DNA of 64,000 bases from Nannocystis sp. RBIL2 (GCF_026626745.1 NZ_JAPNJW010000002.1:5666151-5730150), one strand, 5' to 3'. Counted from the stretch's first letter, positions 39,069 through 50,080 are shown. Notes: generated by a model from the sequence alone, not told the origin. Numbers and translations are program-made.

Positions 39069-39236
39069 TCACCAGCTCGGGCACATGACGGTCTTCGTCG
39101 GCGGCACTGCGGCCGCCTCGGGGGCGCCGGCGAGCTCGTTCTGGCCGCCGAAGGCGGCCCGCAGGTCGTCGAGGTCGACCAGCTCGAGCTCGTGCGAGGG
39201 GAGGTCCGAGGTGGGGATGAGGTCGCGCTTGTCCAT
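39069..39236 (-). CDS. RiPP precursor peptide A, GG leader, core ending Cys-Pro-Ser-Trp
   Basis: 55 residues. Leader (1-31) ends 'LVDLDDLRAAFGG', with hydrophobic residues at -4, -7 and -12 relative to the Gly-Gly cut, as C39 peptidases require. The 24-residue core is Q-N-E-L-A-G-A-P-E-A then 'AAVPPTKTVMCPSW'. Candidate modification sites: two Thr, one Ser, one Cys and the terminal Trp. The last 14 residues are identical to precursor B. The DNA upstream (about 90 bases) is also nearly identical to that of B. An upstream in-frame ATG at 39281 lies in the conserved leader but is out of frame in B, so 39236 is the start. Confidence 0.92.
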   Translation of the reverse strand: MDKRDLIPTSDLPSHELELVDLDDLRAAFGGQNELAGAPEAAAVPPTKTVMCPSW

Positions 39237-39315
39237 GGTGTTCTTGCCTTTCGTGTCGGTGGACGCTGCGCCTCGGTTCATCCGGGCCGCTTCGTCGTCC
39301 CTCGACGCTCGGGGT

Positions 39316-39343
39316 AGTGTCGCGTACCGGCGCGACTGATTAA
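39316..39343 (-). promoter_or_regulatory. Promoter of precursor A
   Basis: Minus-strand TTAATC (-35), 16-base spacer, GACACT (-10). The same elements with the same spacing precede precursor B while the spacer sequence differs, which supports them. Leader of about 70 bases, well conserved between A and B. Confidence 0.6.
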
Positions 39344-39453
39344 GCGAATCGTACCGACGTGACTCCGGCGCTACCGCATGTCGCGGGGGCCAATTGATCC
39401 CGCGCCCGCCGGCACTGATACGGCCCTCGCCGCGGCCCGCCGCAGATCGTGCG

Positions 39454-39493
39454 AAAACGCGGCCAGGACGTCGACAGCGTGCGTCCTGACCGC
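39454..39493 (-). terminator. Second terminator-like hairpin between precursors B and A
   Basis: 12-bp stem (39459-39470 with 39482-39493, one G-T pair) followed by TTTT on the minus strand. Its arms (GGCCAGGACG type) resemble the terminator at 39616-39652, suggesting a duplicated unit whose precursor part has been lost, or a second insulation point. Confidence 0.6.
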
Positions 39494-39615
39494 GTAGGGG
39501 GGTCGGCGTACGTGATCATCGTGCCGGGGCTCGCCGCGAGCCTGCGACACAATGCACATTGTGCGCCGCGCCACGCGTGTTTCAGCCGCGCGCCGACGCG
39601 CCGGCGAGAAAGCGC

Positions 39616-39652
39616 AAAAAGGCCAGGACGCGGGGGAGGGTGCGTCCTGGCC
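39616..39652 (-). terminator. Intrinsic terminator of precursor gene B
   Basis: Perfect 11-bp stem GGCCAGGACGC with GCGTCCTGGCC, 10-base loop, then five T on the minus strand. It lies 28 bases after the stop of precursor B. This is a textbook rho-independent terminator, rare in the rest of the window. Confidence 0.85.
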
Positions 39653-39680
39653 GGGGTTGGGGAATCTACAGTGGGCCGGC

Positions 39681-39842
39681 TCACCAGCTCGGGCACATGA
39701 CGGTCTTCGTCGGGGGCACCGCGGCGGTCTCGGTGGCGCCCGGAGCGGCGGCCTCACCGCCGAAGGCGGCGCGCAGGTCGTCGAGATCGACCAGGGTGAG
39801 CTCGTTGTCGCGGGTGTCGGTGTCGGGGATGTTCTTCTGCAT
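39681..39842 (-). CDS. RiPP precursor peptide B, GG leader, same core end
   Basis: 53 residues. The leader differs from A at the N-terminus ('MQKNIPDTDTRDNELT') but has the same 'LVDLDDLRAAFGG' end. The 24-residue core starts E-A-A-A-P-G-A-T-E-T and finishes with the same 'AAVPPTKTVMCPSW'. It has its own promoter (39918-39945) and terminator (39616-39652), so it is a separate transcription unit upstream of A and the enzyme genes. Gene duplication is evident from the shared leader DNA; divergence in the middle with a fixed C-terminus points to selection on the last 14 residues. Confidence 0.92.
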   Translation of the reverse strand: MQKNIPDTDTRDNELTLVDLDDLRAAFGGEAAAPGATETAAVPPTKTVMCPSW

Positions 39843-39917
39843 GGTGGGTCTCTCTCGCCGGTGGACGCTGCGCCTCGGTTCATTCCGGGTCGCGTCGTCG
39901 TCCCTCGGCGCTCCGGT

Positions 39918-39945
39918 AGTGTCGCCCGCCCGTCGATCGGGTTAA
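39918..39945 (-). promoter_or_regulatory. Promoter of precursor B
   Basis: TTAACC, 16 bases, GACACT on the minus strand; matches the promoter of precursor A in both boxes and in spacing. Confidence 0.6.
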
Positions 39946-40021
39946 CCACGCGATGCATTCGGCGAGAATGCAGGCGGTAGGACACGGGCAGATACGCGAA
40001 TCGCCGGAGAACCAACGCGAA

Positions 40022-40053
40022 GAGGGCCGCGGACATGTGCGTCCGCGGCCCTC
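40022..40053 (-). terminator. Perfect 13-bp hairpin after lipoprotein gene
   Basis: GAGGGCCGCGGAC, six-base loop, GTCCGCGGCCCTC, starting 32 bases beyond the stop of the minus-strand gene at 40085. A short TT follows. Probably the terminator that separates this gene from the precursor unit. Confidence 0.65.
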
Positions 40054-40084
40054 GAGGTGCCATCATTCGCCCTTGGGACGATCG

Positions 40085-41176
40085 TCACGAGTCGCCGGGC
40101 ACCTTGACCCCGAGCACGGCGCCGGAGCCGGTGTAGTTGCCGGTGTCGCAGGTCGGCAGCGTCTCCCAGCCGGGCAGGCCGATCACCGGATCGCTGTAAT
40201 TCCGGTGCACGCCGGTGGCCGGCGCTCCGCCGCGGCAGCGCGCGCCCGAGGCCCCGTAGCCGGCCTCTATCTCCCACGAGGGGTCGGAGGTCCAGTCGAA
40301 CAGGTCGTTCAGCGGGTCCTGCATCGAGATGTGCCTGCCCGGGACGGTGCGCGGCTCGTCCTCGAACCAGGCCATCCACGCCCGCAGCATCGCGGTGCGC
40401 TGGCTGACCTGCAGGCCGCGGTGAGCGGTCGGGTCGTAGAACGCGTTGAGCTGGAACTGACCCTTCGACACGGCGCCGTTGATGCAACCGTTGATGAAGA
40501 TGCCCGGGGTGTCGGTGATGTACGGCCCGAGCTTCGAGCTCGAGAACAGCGACACGTTCGGGCTCAGCACCGAGCTGAACTTGTAGTCGGCGCCGAGCGC
40601 CCCGCCCTCGTCCTCGTTCGGGCAGATGTGGTGGTAGCCCGCCACCTTCTCGCTCTCGGGGTACCTGCCCGGGTCCTTCGGCACCACGTTGGTCACCAGC
40701 TCGTAGCGGCAGATCGTCATCGTCGGGTCGTAGGCGCCCGGCGAGCACCACGCGTCGGCGATCTTCAGCTCCGCGCCGAAGGTCGGGGCGCCGTCGAGCG
40801 GGTCGATGTCGACGTAGAACGTCGCGCCCTTGACCGCCGTCCCGCCGATCCACCCGAACGTGCCGAGCTTGAGCTTCAGCTCGCCGTCGGCCTCGACGTC
40901 CAGCTCGGTGATCCCCACGAGCGACCCGAAGTGCTCGATCGTGCCGCCCTCGATCCGCACGTCCGCAGTGTCGTTGGCCGCCGGCTCGCGCCGCGTCTTC
41001 GCGAGGTTCGACAGCTTGTGGTCGCCGATCCGCGAGGTGTTGGAGAGGCCGCCCGAGCAGTCCGTCGCCGGACAGCGCTGCGCGACGTCGTCGGCCTCGC
41101 CGATGCCGACCGAGAGCTCGTCGTCGCAGCCGAGAGCGGAAGCGAGGAACAAGAGGGCGGTGGTCGAAGTGCGCAT
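40085..41176 (-). CDS. Lipoprotein with extracellular domain, unknown function
   Basis: 363 residues. 'MRTSTTALLFLASALGCDDE' has a lipobox with Cys 17. The globular part contains 'AELKIADAWCSPGAYDPTMTICRYELVTN', 'VAGYHHICPNEDEGG' and 'IFINGCINGAVSKG', with paired cysteines; it has the look of myxobacterial ADYC-type surface proteins but I cannot confirm the family. Start 41176 is where the signal peptide begins; TAGCCC lies 10 bases upstream. It is next to the RiPP cluster and on the same strand but separated from precursor B by a hairpin. Confidence 0.75.
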   Translation of the reverse strand: MRTSTTALLFLASALGCDDELSVGIGEADDVAQRCPATDCSGGLSNTSRIGDHKLSNLAKTRREPAANDTADVRIEGGTIEHFGSLVGITELDVEADGELKLKLGTFGWIGGTAVKGATFYVDIDPLDGAPTFGAELKIADAWCSPGAYDPTMTICRYELVTNVVPKDPGRYPESEKVAGYHHICPNEDEGGALGADYKFSSVLSPNVSLFSSSKLGPYITDTPGIFINGCINGAVSKGQFQLNAFYDPTAHRGLQVSQRTAMLRAWMAWFEDEPRTVPGRHISMQDPLNDLFDWTSDPSWEIEAGYGASGARCRGGAPATGVHRNYSDPVIGLPGWETLPTCDTGNYTGSGAVLGVKVPGDS

Positions 41177-41355
41177 CGTAGTGCCCGGGCTACGCTCGGC
41201 AGGTGACCGGCCTCCGCCGAACAATTTCTCCGCGCCGCGAATTTCTCGGCGCGCCGCGAACCAGCCCCGCGCATGGCGCGATCTCACACATGTGACCTGT
41301 AGCGCGCGCTACGCGTCCGCAAATCGGCAAAATTGATCTCGAGTTCGGAGACACT

Positions 41356-44445
<3,090 letters not shown>

Positions 44446-44456
44446 CCGACGGCGCG

Positions 44457-44462
44457 TATCCT
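44457..44462 (+). promoter_or_regulatory. -10 box TATCCT, leaderless start
   Basis: TATCCT ends 8 bases before the ATG at 44471, although the previous gene ends only 25 bases upstream; so the reductase may have its own promoter. Confidence 0.5.
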
Positions 44463-44470
44463 CCCGCCGC

Positions 44471-45562
44471 ATGTCGATCCCGACCCTCGCGTCCTACTCC
44501 CTCCTCGGCCGCAGCGGCCTGCGCGTCAGCCCGCTGTGCCTCGGCACCATGACCTTCGGCACCGAGTGGGGCTTCGGCTCGCCGCGCGACACCGTGTTCG
44601 AGCTGCTCGCCCGCTACCTCGACGCCGGCGGCAACTTCATCGACACCGCCGACGGCTACACCGGCGGCACCAGCGAGAAGCTCATCGGCGAGTACCTCAA
44701 GGACAGCGGGCGCCGCGAGCAGGTCGTGCTCGCCACCAAGTTCTCCTTCAGCGTCCAGCCCGGCGACCCCAACGCCGGCGGCAACTCGCGCAAGCACATC
44801 CGCCGGGCCCTCGACGCCTCGCTGCGGCGGCTGCAGACCGACTACGTCGACCTCTACTGGCTGCACGCGTGGGACGGCCTCACTCCGGTCGAGGAGGTCA
44901 TGTCGACCCTCGACGACCTCGTGCGCGCCGGCAAGGTCCGCTACGTCGGCCTGTCCGACGTGCCCGCGTGGTACCTCGCGCGCGCCCAGACGATCGCCGA
45001 GCTCCGCGGCAGCGAGCGGCTGGCCGGCCTGCAGCTCGAGTACTCGCTGGTCGAGCGCAACATCGAACGCGAGCACATCCCCGCCGCCCTGGCCCTCGGC
45101 CTCGGCCTGTGCCCGTGGAGCCCGCTCGGCAGCGGCATGCTGACCGGCAAGTACGGCCGCGCCGGCACGCGCGCCGAGGGCGAGGGCCGCCTGGTGATGA
45201 TGCAGAGCAGCGGCAACCCGGCCTTCGAGAAGCTGGTCTCCGAGCGCAACTGGCAGATCGTCGACGTCCTGGTCGACGTCGCGCGCGAGCTCGGGCGCTC
45301 GCCGGCCCAGGTCGCGCTCAACTGGATCACCACTCGCCCGGGCGTCACCTCGACGATCATCGGCGCCACCAAGCCCGCGCAGCTCGAGGACAACCTCAAT
45401 TCGCTCGAGTTCACGATCCCCGCCGAGCTCGCCGCGCGGCTCGAGGTCGCCAGCCGCCCCGAGACCGTCCACCCCTATCACTTCTTCTCGCCCGGCATGC
45501 GCGGCATGCTCACCGGCGGCACCACCGTGCAGGCCGCCCCGGCCTGGTACTGGCCGCGCTGA
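44471..45562 (+). CDS. Aldo-keto reductase
   Basis: 363 residues, normal size. AKR signatures are visible: 'GNFIDTADGYTGGTSEKLIGEYL' with the catalytic Asp and Tyr, Lys in 'VLATKFSF', and His in 'YWLHAWDGLTPVEE'; the C-terminal NADPH site is in 'STIIGATKPAQLEDNL'. It reduces aldehydes or ketones with NADPH in the cytoplasm; substrate unknown. The TIM-barrel arrangement is complete. Confidence 0.94.
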   Translation: MSIPTLASYSLLGRSGLRVSPLCLGTMTFGTEWGFGSPRDTVFELLARYLDAGGNFIDTADGYTGGTSEKLIGEYLKDSGRREQVVLATKFSFSVQPGDPNAGGNSRKHIRRALDASLRRLQTDYVDLYWLHAWDGLTPVEEVMSTLDDLVRAGKVRYVGLSDVPAWYLARAQTIAELRGSERLAGLQLEYSLVERNIEREHIPAALALGLGLCPWSPLGSGMLTGKYGRAGTRAEGEGRLVMMQSSGNPAFEKLVSERNWQIVDVLVDVARELGRSPAQVALNWITTRPGVTSTIIGATKPAQLEDNLNSLEFTIPAELAARLEVASRPETVHPYHFFSPGMRGMLTGGTTVQAAPAWYWPR

Positions 45563-45604
45563 CCCGCAGCGGGCGCGCGTCGACGCCGACGCGCGCCCCG
45601 CGAT

Positions 45605-46876
45605 TCAGTACACGAACGGCACGATGCGGTACGGCACCTTCTCGCAGTAGCGGTCCCAGTCGGCGCCGTACTTGCGCTGGCACATCGCGTGGTCGCGGCG
45701 CTCGCGGTTGAGCAGCAGCGGCGCGAAGTAGATGAAGTAGAAGTACGGCACGAGGCTGCCGAAGCCGCACGCGAGGCACCACGCGAGCGCCATCGTGAGG
45801 TCGCCGAGGTAGTTGGCGTGGCGCGCGAGGCCCCACCAGCCGGACAGCAGCAGCTTGGTGCCGCGGGCAGTGTCCATGGCGACGGGGACCTCGCCCCAGA
45901 TCGGGCGCCGGGGATCGCTGCGGAACCGCGTCTTCTGCAGGTTCGAGCTGCGGAACACGTAGTAGCCGGCGAAGTTCATGACGATGATCGCGGCCGCGGC
46001 GAGGGAGGGCAGCTCGGGCCGCACCTCGAGCACGTACTGCTGCTGCAGCGTGAAGTTGAACGGCATCCACGCCAGGAACGCGAACCACAGCATGAAGCCG
46101 AGGTTCTCCTCGATGATGTCGATCGTCGACAGCAGCGCCGACTCGAACACGAAGAACTCGAAGATGTAGAACAGCTGGCACAGGCTGACGACCAGCATCG
46201 CGGTCGACAGCTCGCCGTGCTGCTGCAGCTCGGCCGCCGGCATCAGGATGGCGAAGGCGCCCCACGTGCCCATGCCGATGCGCGACTCGAAGAAGAACTT
46301 GAGGTCGTGGCGACCGATCCGCGGGTTCTGGATCGCGCCCATGTAGAAGTCGTAGACGGGGTTGCCGGTGCTGCGCTCGAGGTGCGCGCGGCGACGGCCG
46401 GCGACGTAGGTCAGCGCCGCGGCGGCGACGGCGAACGCGACCGAGAGCGTCAGCAGCGGCCCGAGCTGCCCCAGCACTGCGACCGGCGACACGACGTCGG
46501 CGGCGATGCCCAGCCCCAGCAGCCCCACGGTCAAGCCGAACGCGACCAACCCGTTGAGCCGGTACTCGGCCCGCTCGCCGGCCTCGGTCAGCCGCCCGTG
46601 CACCACCCGCCCCGGCACTACCACGTACAGCAGCGCCTGCAGCCCGAGCCACGCGGCGAAGATCGCCGCGGCCTCCCACGTCGGCGCCGGGACCATCGCC
46701 GCCAGCTCTGCGAGCGAGCGCGGCAACCACAGCGAGCCGCCGTGCTGCGCCACCGCCGACCACAGGTAGAACGTGACGGTCGGCATGACGATCGTCAGCA
46801 GCAGCGCCCCCCAGGGGCCGCCGAATTGATCGGGTCGAGTCTTGTCGTGCGCGGGCTCCGAATGGCCGGTCGTCAT
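45605..46876 (-). CDS. ERG4/ERG24-family sterol reductase (C14 or C7 type)
   Basis: 423 residues with about nine membrane helices. The C-terminal signature of the family is clear: 'LLLSGWWGLARHANYLGDL', 'AWCLACGFGSLVPYFYFIYF', 'RRDHAMCQRKYGADWDRYC', 'VPYRIVPFVY'. This family includes delta-14 sterol reductase, DHCR7 and lamin B receptor; it uses NADPH to reduce a ring double bond. Nannocystis makes sterols, so a true sterol role is plausible. Start 46876 is preferred because TATCGT lies 8 bases upstream. Confidence 0.92.
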   Translation of the reverse strand: MTTGHSEPAHDKTRPDQFGGPWGALLLTIVMPTVTFYLWSAVAQHGGSLWLPRSLAELAAMVPAPTWEAAAIFAAWLGLQALLYVVVPGRVVHGRLTEAGERAEYRLNGLVAFGLTVGLLGLGIAADVVSPVAVLGQLGPLLTLSVAFAVAAAALTYVAGRRRAHLERSTGNPVYDFYMGAIQNPRIGRHDLKFFFESRIGMGTWGAFAILMPAAELQQHGELSTAMLVVSLCQLFYIFEFFVFESALLSTIDIIEENLGFMLWFAFLAWMPFNFTLQQQYVLEVRPELPSLAAAAIIVMNFAGYYVFRSSNLQKTRFRSDPRRPIWGEVPVAMDTARGTKLLLSGWWGLARHANYLGDLTMALAWCLACGFGSLVPYFYFIYFAPLLLNRERRDHAMCQRKYGADWDRYCEKVPYRIVPFVY

Positions 46877-46884
46877 CGGCAGGG

Positions 46885-46890
46885 ACGATA
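46885..46890 (-). promoter_or_regulatory. -10 box TATCGT, leaderless start
   Basis: TATCGT on the minus strand, 8 bases before the ATG at 46876. Confidence 0.5.
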
Positions 46891-47183
46891 ATGGCCGGCG
46901 CCGCGAATCTCCAGCCGGCCGGACCCGACGCGAGGGCATGCCCGCCCAGAGCCGCGACGTCGCGCCTCACCCTTGCGACCCGCGTGACGCGTCAGGGCGC
47001 GGGTGCTCGCGCCCCATCCGACCGCCGCCGCCCATGGTGATCCCGAGCACGACGCACGCGCCGGGTAGATCTCCCGCACCGCCCCCCGGCACCCGCGGTT
47101 CGCGCGACAGCGGCTCCCGCACGAGCCGCAGCCGCGTGCGCTTCGCCTCGACAGGACCACCGCCCACCCTGGCTCGCGACCGC

Positions 47184-47325
47184 GGCTGTCCTTTCGACCA
47201 GGTCCATCCTCACTCCCCTCGAACCGCGCGAGGCATCCACAGCTGCCCAGTCGACCAGGTCAATCCTCACCCATCCCGACCGCGCGAGGTGCCCGCCCGC
47301 GGCTGTCCCATCGACCAGGTCACTC
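47184..47325. repeat. Three tandem ~58-base repeats with CTGTCC-N4-GACCAGG core
   Basis: Cores at about 47184, 47241 and 47301 read GGCTGTCCTTTCGACCAGG, AGCTGCCCAGTCGACCAGG and GGCTGTCCCATCGACCAGG, each followed by TC and a C-rich tail; flanks are also similar. The core keeps the 18-base geometry of the CATG-type palindromes but is degenerate. The 503-base gap 46877-47379 has no other recognisable content. Confidence 0.75.
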
Positions 47326-47379
47326 GTCCCGGACCGCGCTCGAGGCTGCTTTTTCTTTTTATGACCGGCGCGAGCTCGT

Positions 47380-48036
47380 TCACCGAAACCCGCGCCCTCG
47401 CGGCGAGCTGAGCGCATGCTCGAACTGCTCCAGCGCCGCGAGGAGCCCTGCGCGCTGCAGCTTCGCGTCGCCGCGCGGATCGGCGGCGCGCCCGGCCACG
47501 ATCTCGCGGACCTCCTGCAGCGACGCCCCTGCCCGCTCGAGCTCCGCGCGGACCGCCGGCCCCGCTTGCTCGACCTCGTTGGCCAGCTCCCACGCCTGCT
47601 GCAGCGCTGCGTTGAAGCCGTTCGTGTCGAGGTGGGCCCGGATCGTCCCCGCCTCGCGGGCCAGCCGCGCGCAGCTCGGGGACAGGTGCTCGAGTCGGCG
47701 CGCGTCCTCCGGCAGCGCCTTCACCTCGGATACCGCGCCGATCATCTTCCACGCCACCGGCGCCGTGGCGATCGTCAGCAAGATCCACAGAAACACCAGG
47801 GACTCCGAATTCTGGTCGCCGCGGCCGCCGATCAGCGAGATCCCGAGCGCGAACAACACCAGCGACGGCCCCGCGCAGACCGCCTGCCACGCCGCCGCGA
47901 GGACGAACTTGCGCAACGCCCTGGCCCCCGCTCCGCCCCTCCGTCGCGCCACGCCGCCGACCGTCGGCTTCGCCAGAGCCGTCGTGCGGCTCGAATCGCC
48001 CCCGGGCGCCTCACCCCGACCTGCCCCTTCCATCAT
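47380..48036 (-). CDS. Two-helix membrane protein with helical C-terminus
   Basis: 218 residues. About 40 basic/polar residues precede two membrane helices ('FVLAAAWQAVCAGPSLVLFALGISLI' and 'LVFLWILLTIATAPVAWKMI'), then a ~120-residue amphipathic helical domain, probably coiled coil ('LARLA...ELANEVEQAGPAVRAELERAG'). No family recognised. The ATG lies within the last CATG box of the array at 48034-48093, and the preceding NudC gene ends at the other side of that array, so the two are likely cotranscribed. Confidence 0.75.
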   Translation of the reverse strand: MMEGAGRGEAPGGDSSRTTALAKPTVGGVARRRGGAGARALRKFVLAAAWQAVCAGPSLVLFALGISLIGGRGDQNSESLVFLWILLTIATAPVAWKMIGAVSEVKALPEDARRLEHLSPSCARLAREAGTIRAHLDTNGFNAALQQAWELANEVEQAGPAVRAELERAGASLQEVREIVAGRAADPRGDAKLQRAGLLAALEQFEHALSSPRGRGFR

Positions 48037-48093
48037 GTCCTCAAAACAATGTTCTTAAAAACATGTCCAAAAAGGCATGTTCTTGAAAACATT
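48034..48093. repeat. Five-box CATG period-14 array filling an intergenic spacer exactly
   Basis: Boxes CATG, AATG, CATG, CATG, CATT at 48034, 48048, 48062, 48076 and 48090. It runs from the start codon at 48036 to the stop codon at 48094, so the entire spacer is array. It is AT-richer than its surroundings. Confidence 0.88.
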
Positions 48094-49053
48094 CTAAAAA
48101 CTCACCGGGCGTCGCAGCTCGCTCAGCTCGAGCCCGGCCGTCTCGCGCAGCCAGTGCTCGATCAGTCGGAACGACACCGACAGCGGCGGCGGGAGCACCA
48201 GCGACCCGTCGGCCAGTGAGCGGACGATCTCGTCGGCGGTGAACCACCGGGCGGCCTCGAGCTCGGGGCCGACGCGCAGCTCCGGGCCTTGCGCCTCCGC
48301 GGTGAAGCCGAGCATCAGCGACGCCGGGAACGGCCATGGTTGCGACGAGTGGTAGTCGCACTCGGCCACCACCACGCCGCTCTCCTCGAACACCTCGCGG
48401 CGGACCGCGTCCTCGAGCGTCTCGCCGGGCTCGACGAAGCCGGCCAGCGTCGAATAGCGGTTCGGCGGCCAGCTCGCCTGGCGCCCGAGCAGGCACGAGT
48501 CGCGCCAGCCGACGATGACGATGATCGCCGGGTCGGTGCGCGGGAAGTGGACGATGCCGCAGGCCGGGTCGGTGCAGCGGGCCTTGTGTCCGGCCGCCAC
48601 GAAGATCGTCGGCGACCCGCACGCGCCGCAGAAGCGGGCCCGGGACTGCCAGTGGAGCAGGCCGCGGGCGTACGCGAACAGCCCGGCGTCGAAGGCCGGC
48701 AGCGCCAGGCCGGCCGCGCGCAGGTCCATCCATTGCCCCGCGAGCGCGCTCGCCAGCGGCTCCTCCTCGTCGCTCGGATGGGCGACCGCGAAGTGGGCCA
48801 CCTCGTCGGCCTCGCCGAGGTACCACACCGGCGCCGCGCCCAGCCACGCCGCCCGCTCCGCCTCCGCGAGCAGTCGCAGCCCGCGGCGCGCCGCGTCGAC
48901 CAGCGCCTTGCCGTCGGGCCGCACCACGGTGAACCGCGTCGTCGCCGCGCTCCTGCGCGTCTCGATGAATTCCTGTTCGTCGCGGCGCTCGCTCGCGCGG
49001 TCGAGCGCCAGCCCGGCGAACACGTTGTTGCGGCTGCGGGCGCTAGTAGGCAC
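48094..49053 (-). CDS. nudC: NAD(+) diphosphatase / RNA de-NADding Nudix hydrolase NudC
   Basis: 319 residues from GTG 49053. Zinc ribbon 'RFCGACGSP...RCTDPACG' (four Cys), Nudix box 'GFVEPGETLEDAVRREVFEESG' region complete, and the NudC-specific 'SQPWPFPASLMLGF'. NudC hydrolyses NAD(H) to NMN(H) and AMP and removes NAD caps from RNA; cytoplasmic. The frame runs on to 49293, but the extra residues are not protein-like; GAGAGG 6 bases before the GTG and the family length (257-320) favour this start. Confidence 0.93.
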   Translation of the reverse strand: MPTSARSRNNVFAGLALDRASERRDEQEFIETRRSAATTRFTVVRPDGKALVDAARRGLRLLAEAERAAWLGAAPVWYLGEADEVAHFAVAHPSDEEEPLASALAGQWMDLRAAGLALPAFDAGLFAYARGLLHWQSRARFCGACGSPTIFVAAGHKARCTDPACGIVHFPRTDPAIIVIVGWRDSCLLGRQASWPPNRYSTLAGFVEPGETLEDAVRREVFEESGVVVAECDYHSSQPWPFPASLMLGFTAEAQGPELRVGPELEAARWFTADEIVRSLADGSLVLPPPLSVSFRLIEHWLRETAGLELSELRRPVSF

Positions 49054-49434
49054 GGTCAACCTCTCTCCTGCGAGCGCAGCCGCGAGCGCGCGCGGCCGGA
49101 GCGGTGATGGGGACGCGGTGGTTGCATCGGCGGCGGGCAGCATGCCGCGTCCGTCCTCGCCGCGCCAGCAGCCCCGTCCTCGCACCGCCGCGGCGCATGC
49201 TCCGGCCCGATCGGCCCGTCGACCGCGTCCGCGGCGACCCCGCCGGCGCGTCGGCGCCATTGTCATGACCTGTCCCATCGGCCATCCCCACATTCACCGT
49301 TCTGCCCCGCGAATTTCGCGTCGCGCACAGCCCGCAGAGGCCCCGCATCCGCGGGGGTGTCGCCGACAAACCCCTGAACAAAAGACTAGCACCGGCGCGC
49401 GATAACGCGTACAAGGGGCGCGGAGACACCCCAC
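49054..49434. other. Divergent intergenic region between NudC and GST
   Basis: 381 bases. One degenerate CATG-type 18-mer (CCTGTCC-CATC-GGCCATC near 49269). GGAG lies 9 bases before the GST start. No gene. Confidence 0.55.
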
Positions 49435-50073
49435 ATGTCGATCACGTTCTACTACAACCCCATGTCCTCGGCCTCTCGCGTCCAGCTCACCCTCGCGGAG
49501 CTCGACATCCCCCACGAGAAGGTGTTCGTCGACCTGAAGGCCCAGGATCAGCGCAAGCCGGAGTTCCTCGAGCTCAACCCCAACGGCAAGATCCCGACGA
49601 TCGTCATCGACGGCCAGCCGATGTTCGAGTCGATCGCCATCCAGATCTTCCTGGGCGAGCGCTTCGGCGTCGAGCGCGGCCTGTGGCCGGCCCTGGGCTC
49701 GCGCGAGCACATGCAGGCGCTCACCTGGCTGTGCTGGGCCCAGGTCTCCCTCGGCACCCCGCTGTTCACGTACATGCACAACACCAGCGAGTGGGCTCCC
49801 CCCGAGGCCCGCAACGCCAAGCAGGCCGAGACCTCTCTGGTCGAGCTTCACAAGGCCCTCGAGGTCCTCGACGCCCGCATCGGCGAGGTCGGCAACATCG
49901 TCCACGACAAGTGGACCCTCGTCGACGCCGACGTGTGGAGCGTGCTCGGCTGGGGCCTGCAAATGGCCAAGGTCGACCCCTCCAAGTACACCCACCTGAG
50001 CGCCTGGCTGGAGCGCGGCAGCAAGCGCCCCGTCGCCTGCGCCCTGATGGCCGCAGAGCAGCAGGCCCACTGA
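49435..50073 (+). CDS. Glutathione S-transferase
   Basis: 212 residues. Thioredoxin-fold N-terminal domain: 'ITFYYNPMSSASRVQLTLAELDIPHEKVFVDL' with the Ser region used for thiol activation, 'NPNGKIPTIVIDG' with cis-Pro and 'MFESIAIQIFL' with the glutathione-binding Glu-Ser. All-helical C-terminal domain with 'TLVDADVWSVL' (the N-capping Asp). It conjugates glutathione to electrophiles in the cytoplasm. Confidence 0.94.
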   Translation: MSITFYYNPMSSASRVQLTLAELDIPHEKVFVDLKAQDQRKPEFLELNPNGKIPTIVIDGQPMFESIAIQIFLGERFGVERGLWPALGSREHMQALTWLCWAQVSLGTPLFTYMHNTSEWAPPEARNAKQAETSLVELHKALEVLDARIGEVGNIVHDKWTLVDADVWSVLGWGLQMAKVDPSKYTHLSAWLERGSKRPVACALMAAEQQAH

Positions 50074-50080
50074 GCCGGCC

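Noticed and set aside
39281..39281. Upstream ATG that would extend precursor A by 15 residues
   Set aside because: The corresponding ATG in precursor B is out of frame with its coding sequence, so this ATG belongs to the conserved untranslated leader.
39237..39680. A third precursor gene between A and B
   Set aside because: Only the promoter and leader of A and two terminator-like hairpins are found; no GG leader or CPSW-ending frame is present.
47184..47325. CRISPR array
   Set aside because: Only three imperfect copies, no constant spacer length with unique spacers of normal size, and no cas genes.
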